Assembly (NCBI RefSeq): GCF_002127325.2 | Contig: NC_035438.2 | Coordinates: 90,763,948-90,827,947 of the forward strand | Direction: 5' to 3' | From: Helianthus annuus | Taxonomy: Eukaryota; Streptophyta; Magnoliopsida; Asterales; Asteraceae | DNA: 64,000 bases | Translations under genes and position numbers: made by a program | The notes under the pieces: model-generated | Seen by the model: the letters and a program-made list of their open reading frames with translations, nothing else | The model's database searches: none | What the model was told of the DNA's origin: nothing | Shown here: in pieces, positions 59,724 to 64,000 of the stretch | How positions within the stretch are numbered: position 1 is the stretch's first letter | Layout: each line of letters starts with the position of its first letter

Positions 59724-59973
59724 TTCAGTCTTCTGTTTTCTCTTCTTTGCCTTGGGGGGTGCCGTTGAGGGTCCGGGCAGTCTACTTTCATTCCTTTTCT
59801 TGTATTTATGCTAGAATTAGTTGTCTTTTTGTTTCTTTTGTGATTTTGAGCTCATTTCATCCTGAAAATACAAAAGAAAGACAAAAACACTCTTTTTCCA
59901 ACATTAGTACTTAAAAAGGGTTAGTTTTATGCCTTAATTGATGTGATTTATATGTTGCATTTTACACACATCA

Positions 59974-61848
59974 AATACCCCCACACTTGAACTTTTGCTT
60001 GTCCTCAAGCAAAACTCTTTAAATGTGGCTTACACTCCCAAATGGAATGGGTAGAAGAGAAAGTTTTTAGCTTGTCCTAGAGTGTCGGGAATCCAAGGTC
60101 CTTGTAGGTTTTATTTTTATTTATTTACAATCCTATTCGTTATGATTTATTTTGAACGTTTCATAAGATAAATTACTTATTCGGGCATAGCATGCCTTAT
60201 TAAAATTCCATTTATATACAAGTTCACATACCTCGCGGGAGATCACTCAACACTCGGCCGAAGGTGTGGATTTTTTAGTGAATCACTCGTGAGCGGCATG
60301 GAACTTACGCCTTCCATAGGCTTGCCAAGCAATCAATCCTCCTCCTTTTTAACTTTTTACCTTTGTAAATATCAAGAGGACTTTTAGGGTGAAGGGTTAG
60401 GCTTGGGTTAAAGGTGGTCGGTTGGGTTAGTTAGAAAAAAAGGGCGAAAATCGTAAAAAGCGTCGGTTTCCGTGACATACCTTGTTTTTAGTGACTTTTT
60501 TTTTTTGAAGTATTTCTCCAAACAAGCTTTTATATAGCTTTTGTTTGTTTTTGACTTCATCATTGTTTTTTTTTCTTTCTTTTTTTTTCATCACATAAAA
60601 AGGCGAGTTTACGAAAAACCGAGCTTGTTACTAAAATAAATGGTGAAAAATAAAAAAGGTTTTTTTGGTGGGTAAAAAGAGTTTTGGGGTAATGAAATGA
60701 AAGGTTTAGGCTCAAAGGGGCTATCTAGGGGGATTTTGGGTAGGTGGTAAAAAAAATTAAAAATAATGGTTTAGAAAGAAAAATATGGTTAGTCCTAATG
60801 CCTCCATCACTTACTTACTTGGGTTTAAGTTGGTAAGGACCGGGAATGTATCGTCGTGGCAAGTTCTAGAGTTGTAAGAACCAAGCAGCTATTCACACAA
60901 GAAACGAAAAATGAGCATTTAGTCTAAATATGTATATTTTTGTGCTCAATAAAGGCTCAAAACTCACTTTTGTGGGAATGGGTTTTTAATGTGATCAAGT
61001 ATATATAATCGAATTTTTAACTAGACTTGTTATGCCGTTTCGTAATTTTCTTATGTTGGTTCTTTGTTATCACGACGCTATCGGTTGTAAATTTGTAAAA
61101 ATATAACCTTTTTCGAACTTGTTATTCCCATTTTAAATAAGACAAGTAAATGAAAAAAATGAAAAAGTTTTTGAAAAAATTTGGGGTGTTTAGCGGTTCC
61201 AATAGAGTTTTGTGTAAGGCTTGCATTTAGGATTTGCAAAATTCAAGGTTTTAGCATCCCCCCCACACTTAAATTACACATTGTCCTCAATGTGTCCAAA
61301 AATAAGGTTTTTGGTTGATTAGAATGTGTAAAAGTAGGTTAAAAAGCAAAGATTTATGTTACTGGCATCCTGGACACGGCCCCGTGGTGACCGGGCACGG
61401 CCCCGTGCTCAGGTGCCAGTAACAATAATTAAGGAATTAAAACAGAAGCCTGGACACGGGGGCGTGTCCGCTGAACACGGCCCGTGTCCAGTTACCTGAA
61501 CTGGGTGTTTTTCTGCAGGTGGCTCAGCACGGGGTCGTGTTGGTTGGGCACGGCCCGTGTTGAGCCTTTTGTGATGGAGATTTGTGTCGGGTTGCTCTGT
61601 TCTTCGTGCATGGGTCCATTTTTCTCGTTCCCCTTTTCATCCATTACCACCACGAGTGTGTTTTATTCGTTAAACACCCATCAATCTTAAAAACCATCAT
61701 TGCAAACATAGAGAGACATTACATAAAGTTAGCCAAATAACTAGGGGATACATGAGGTTATCATAAGGGTTCTACTTATTTAGGAAAATTTCGGGAATAG
61801 CTTCCCGATGTAGGAACACTCTCTAGCCGACGGCTCCTCGGTTGTCGT
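59974..61848 (-). mobile_element. N2 PPT and 3' non-coding region
   Basis: The PPT (minus strand AAGTGTGGGGGTATT, 59974-59988) carries a perfect 9-bp hairpin alongside (59993-60014, loop TCCT). A second PPT-like CCCCCACACTT with an 8-bp hairpin lies at 61260-61295. Homopolymer T-runs occur at about 60490-60590. Three more motif pairs are at 61375, 61455 and 61528. No coding frame is seen. Confidence 0.7.
61375..61559. repeat. Three 21-bp-spaced motif pairs, N2 3' region
   Basis: The pairs are 61375/61396, 61455/61476 and 61528/61549. The core is CACGGCCCCGTG, CACGGGGGCGTG, CACGGGGTCGTG or an 11-bp variant CACGGCCCGTG. Confidence 0.9.
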
Positions 61849-62277
61849 TCAAAGCCATTCTTCTATCTCCCTTGGGAGGTAGAAAGTTGCTTCATTCTCT
61901 TTGGTGTTTTGAGGAGGAATGCTCACCGGGACTCCTTGCACCACCCTTGGTTGAGGCATTTGGTGCATGGTGTGCCATTCGGCCGGAATGATGACCTCGG
62001 GTACTACATTCCACGCTCTTTGGGTTATTACTGGAACCAAAGGCGGGGAAGCGAGAAGGTTTAACCTCTGGTGCAGGAGGTTTACTTCACGTAGACAGCC
62101 CTCCAACCCTACCGTCAGATGATTAATACGGTCCACTAATGCTTCTTCCACTCCCGTCATTTCGTCTATGGCTTCCCTCAAAGCGTAAACGTAGTTCACT
62201 AGGGAATCTTCTGCCGTGGACGACCTTCTTCCATTTCGGTTATTTCTCGAAGATGATCCGCTATTTCTGCTGGCCAT
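61849..62277 (-). CDS. N2 ORF2, 142 aa, unknown
   Basis: It is open and unbroken, starting MASRNSGSSS. A Ser/Arg/Asn-rich N terminus is followed by a helical, heptad-like stretch (residues about 28-75, VNYVYALREAIDEM through LNLL) that could be a coiled coil. A Pro/Val-rich C terminus ends in REIEEWL. There is no zinc knuckle and no known catalytic motif. It might be a shortened gag or a structural partner. A motif pair (62331/62352) lies about 55-85 bp upstream of its start. Confidence 0.5.
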   Translation of the reverse strand: MASRNSGSSSRNNRNGRRSSTAEDSLVNYVYALREAIDEMTGVEEALVDRINHLTVGLEGCLREVNLLHQRLNLLASPPLVPVITQRAWNVVPEVIIPAEWHTMHQMPQPRVVQGVPVSIPPQNTKENEATFYLPREIEEWL

Positions 62278-62330
62278 TTTCTGTGAAAGAAACCGAAGAT
62301 AACTAAACTTTTGCAGAACAGTACCTCGAA

Positions 62331-62363
62331 CACGGCCCCGTGCTCAGTGAGCACGGCCCCGTG
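62331..62363. repeat. Motif pair between N2 ORF1 and ORF2
   Basis: CACGGCCCCGTG at 62331 and 62352, 21 bp apart, spacer CTCAGTGAG. Confidence 0.9.
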
Positions 62364-62754
62364 TTCAGCTGTCTGCACGATTTTTGTCTAATGATTCTAG
62401 GTTTTTAAATTATTTTAACATACTTTTACCATGTTCTAAGCTTAGATAATTTAAAACAAAGTTATAGAACTAACTTTAAACAAGAATCTGCAGCCAAAAA
62501 TCCTACAAACCTTACATAGAAGATTGGAATCATGGGTTTTCAAGCTTCCATGGAGAGGATGTTTGAAAATTTTTTTTTTTTTTGGAAGAAGGAGAAATGA
62601 ACAAAAGTGGAAAAGACAAGATGGTCCTTAGGAACCTTCTTTTAGCACTTACCTAGGATGGTATATGTGAAGATCCCAGGAATCTCTGCTTAGTGAAGTG
62701 GTCAAAAATGAGCAGGAATCAGGCTGCATTTAAAGAAAACGACAGCACACTGGA

Positions 62755-62866
62755 CACGGCCCCGTGTGTAGAGAAAATCCTGACACATTTTGTCCGTATT
62801 CTGACAAAATCAGCAGAGAATCTTCTGAGTGAACACGGGGGCGTGTTGACCGGGCACGGCCCCGTG
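62755..62866. repeat. Single motif and motif pair at N2 ORF1 3' end
   Basis: The only unpaired copy is at 62755. The pair 62834/62855 (CACGGGGGCGTG then CACGGCCCCGTG) lies inside the last codons of ORF1 and can form a nearly perfect 12-bp stem with a 9-nt loop. Confidence 0.85.
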
Positions 62867-63547
62867 TCGGTAGGCTGTTTCATGGAGTTTGTTGTTATTA
62901 AGGAGTTTATTTATATTGGGTGGTTCTTGATTTGTTGGAACAACCCCAAAGTGCCTAAGATACCTTAATTGTCCTATACTAAGGAGAGAACGCAAGAGGT
63001 TATCGGTGAGGGTAATCCCTATTTTCATTCTAGGTGGACAAGTCCAACCCTTTTCCGGGCTCTCGTTAAAGAAGGTGTATGCCGAATCGCTCAGGTCTAT
63101 GTATGCATCGAACGAAGTCGATGGGGAGTCCTTCACGGCACAATCGACACAGGGATGACTATCGTCCAAGTCTTTTCTAGGTATGAAGGTATTTTCGGGA
63201 GCAACGAGGTTGTCGGAATGCGGTTCCAACATTTCCTCATGGTCATCATCTTGGGATGGATCTATAAAATCCTTCCTAAGTTCTTTTGACCAATTGAGAA
63301 TTAGCTCTTCTAGTTGAAATAACTCGTCAAGGAGCATTTCTCCTAGAATATCTGGCTGGGCGCATTCGAGGGAGATATAGTGCTTATTTTTACTTTCGCC
63401 CCTCTTAAGGTTACAAGGAATCGGTGGGTCTATATAGTGGCGCCTATAATTGAGAAAATAACATTTTAATTCCTCATGTTCGCCTCCACATAATCGACAC
63501 CACATACCATAAGAGTGCCGAAAGTAAAAAGAATTACTATCACTCAT
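62810..63547 (-). CDS. N2 ORF1, 245 aa, zinc-knuckle-like protein of unknown function
   Basis: The start MSDSNSFYF at 63547 is preferred. An upstream in-frame Met (63568) would add seven residues. Near the N terminus CRLCGGEHEELKC (CX2CX3HX4C) resembles a zinc knuckle, as in nucleic-acid-binding gag proteins. An acidic middle (SQDDDHEEML) follows. The Ser/Asp-rich part contains CVDCAV. A basic, Leu-rich segment (LLRSLLSIGQLRYLRHFG) precedes the C terminus. The last roughly 15 residues are encoded by a motif pair. No catalytic motif is seen. The frame is intact, unlike most others in the window, which fits a recent insertion. Confidence 0.55.
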   Translation of the reverse strand: MSDSNSFYFRHSYGMWCRLCGGEHEELKCYFLNYRRHYIDPPIPCNLKRGESKNKHYISLECAQPDILGEMLLDELFQLEELILNWSKELRKDFIDPSQDDDHEEMLEPHSDNLVAPENTFIPRKDLDDSHPCVDCAVKDSPSTSFDAYIDLSDSAYTFFNESPEKGWTCPPRMKIGITLTDNLLRSLLSIGQLRYLRHFGVVPTNQEPPNINKLLNNNKLHETAYRHGAVPGQHAPVFTQKILC

Positions 63548-63612
63548 GTTTGTGTCAGAAATTACCAACCGCCGGGATCTAACGGTTCTGTTTTCAGTAA
63601 GAGATTCTTGGG

Positions 63613-63728
63613 CACGGGGGCGTGTTGAGTGGACACGGCCCCGTGTTCAGCTTACTGTCTGACTTAAAACAGGATTGCCAGTTCCAATGATTGAGCACGG
63701 GGGCGTGTTCAGCAGGCACGGCCCCGTG
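63613..63728. repeat. Two motif pairs in the N2 leader
   Basis: The pairs are 63613/63634 and 63696/63717. In each, CACGGGGGCGTG is followed 21 bp later by CACGGCCCCGTG. They lie between the primer site and ORF1, so they would be in the RNA leader as stable hairpins. Confidence 0.9.
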
Positions 63729-63834
63729 GTGAGCTCTGCAGAAGCTGAAAATCTACAAAAAATCCTAAAAATTAAAGAAAAAAAATAAAAATATGATTAG
63801 GCCGTTGATTCCTAACTTTCTTAAAATCCTTGTG

Positions 63835-63852
63835 TCCCCGGCAACGGCGCCA
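63835..63852 (-). other. Primer-binding site of N2, tRNA-Asp
   Basis: Minus-strand TGGCGCCGTTGCCGGGGA is complementary to the 3' end of plant tRNA-Asp and is the usual Athila primer site. It lies six bases from the LTR. Confidence 0.92.
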
Positions 63853-63858
63853 AAAACT

Positions 63859-64000
63859 TGATGTGCGTGAAGTGTGTTATATTTTAGATGTATATTTAAG
63901 CCCCTTTTTACACTTTTAGCCAAGTTTTAAATTTATAAAACACGATATTTACTAACACTAAACACACATATGGGCAAGTGCACCCATCGTGGACGTAGTA
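63859..64000 (-). repeat. 5' LTR of N2 (partial)
   Basis: The first 142 bp in plus orientation appear identical to 58280-58421. The window ends here. Confidence 0.92.

Larger units (their letters stand above)
58280..59973 (-). repeat. 3' LTR of N2
   Basis: It is 1,694 bp, plus-strand TGATGTGCGTG...CACACATCA. It contains an imperfect 120-bp tandem repeat (58680-58890), a minus-strand TATA box (59478-59486) and three pairs of the CACGGCCCCGTG motif just upstream of it. Confidence 0.9.
58280..64000 (-). mobile_element. N2: young non-autonomous Athila-like element (right end outside window)
   Basis: The 3' LTR is 58280-59973 and the 5' LTR begins at 63859 and leaves the window. The 142 bp shared by the two LTRs look identical. 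The primer site matches tRNA-Asp, the Athila type. The internal region (59974-63858, 3.9 kb) has two open, unbroken ORFs on the minus strand and no protease, RT, RNase H or integrase. It would need enzymes from another element to move. Confidence 0.88.

Noticed and set aside
59506..63728. CRISPR-like reading of the spaced 12-bp motifs
   Set aside because: The motifs are dispersed pairs with 9-bp gaps, not regular long spacers, and the sequence is clearly plant retrotransposon DNA.
63835..63852. tRNA-Asp gene fragment
   Set aside because: It is the Athila-type primer site, placed six bases from the LTR. The rest of a tRNA gene is missing.

Overview
The window is plant nuclear DNA made almost entirely of nested LTR retrotransposons. 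I see no convincing host gene, rRNA, tRNA gene, CRISPR array or bacterial-style operon. The gag and pol proteins resemble families I know from Asteraceae (sunflower/lettuce type) genomes. That assignment is recognition from memory, not a search. Primer-binding sites, polypurine tracts (PPTs), TG...CA termini and 5-bp target-site duplications (TSDs) let most element borders be placed to the base.

Left part (1-13385). A plus-strand copia-like 3' end with its LTR (1-1558) is followed by a small internally deleted copia-like element (1580-4698, TSD TGAAA) carrying a broken coiled-coil gag. Next come a chromovirus 3' remnant (4704-5814) and the 3' end of a minus-strand copia-like element, here called B (LTR 5815-6226, decayed C-terminal coding 6242-6746 and 11165-13385). 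B is interrupted by a 4.4 kb solo LTR (6752-11159, TSD CTTGT). A 446-bp tandem duplication straddles the left border of that insertion.

Middle part (13386-31262). A second minus-strand copia-like element, A (LTR 13386-13797, 3' non-coding region to 15047, gag fragments 27081-30012), is split by a 12.0 kb Tekay-like Ty3/gypsy element, Tekay3 (15053-27075, TSD GAAAT). A's gag is cut at 30013 by the 3' LTR of an Athila-like element, N1.

Right part (30013-64000). N1 (gag and protease only, minus strand) contains Tekay1 (31666-53199, minus strand, decayed). Tekay1 contains Tekay2 (34864-47099, plus strand), whose gag-pol is open apart from two nonsense codons. N1 is split again at 56800 by another Tekay-like LTR (T4). 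T4 holds N2 (58280 to beyond the window), a young Athila-like element with a tRNA-Asp primer site, two intact ORFs of unknown function and no polymerase. If the junctions are read correctly, the nesting reaches five levels: B > A > N1 > Tekay1 > Tekay2, and B > A > N1 > T4 > N2.

The most unusual signal is not a gene. The promoter-proximal parts of several different LTR families carry short palindromes at fixed spacing. The clearest case is N2: 21 copies of a 12-bp palindrome-like motif, 20 of them in ten pairs spaced exactly 21 bp start to start. Three of those pairs lie just upstream of its TATA box. Separately, N1 and N2 each carry two copies of a hairpin beside a PPT-like sequence. The stems differ in sequence but pair perfectly, which suggests a conserved RNA structure.
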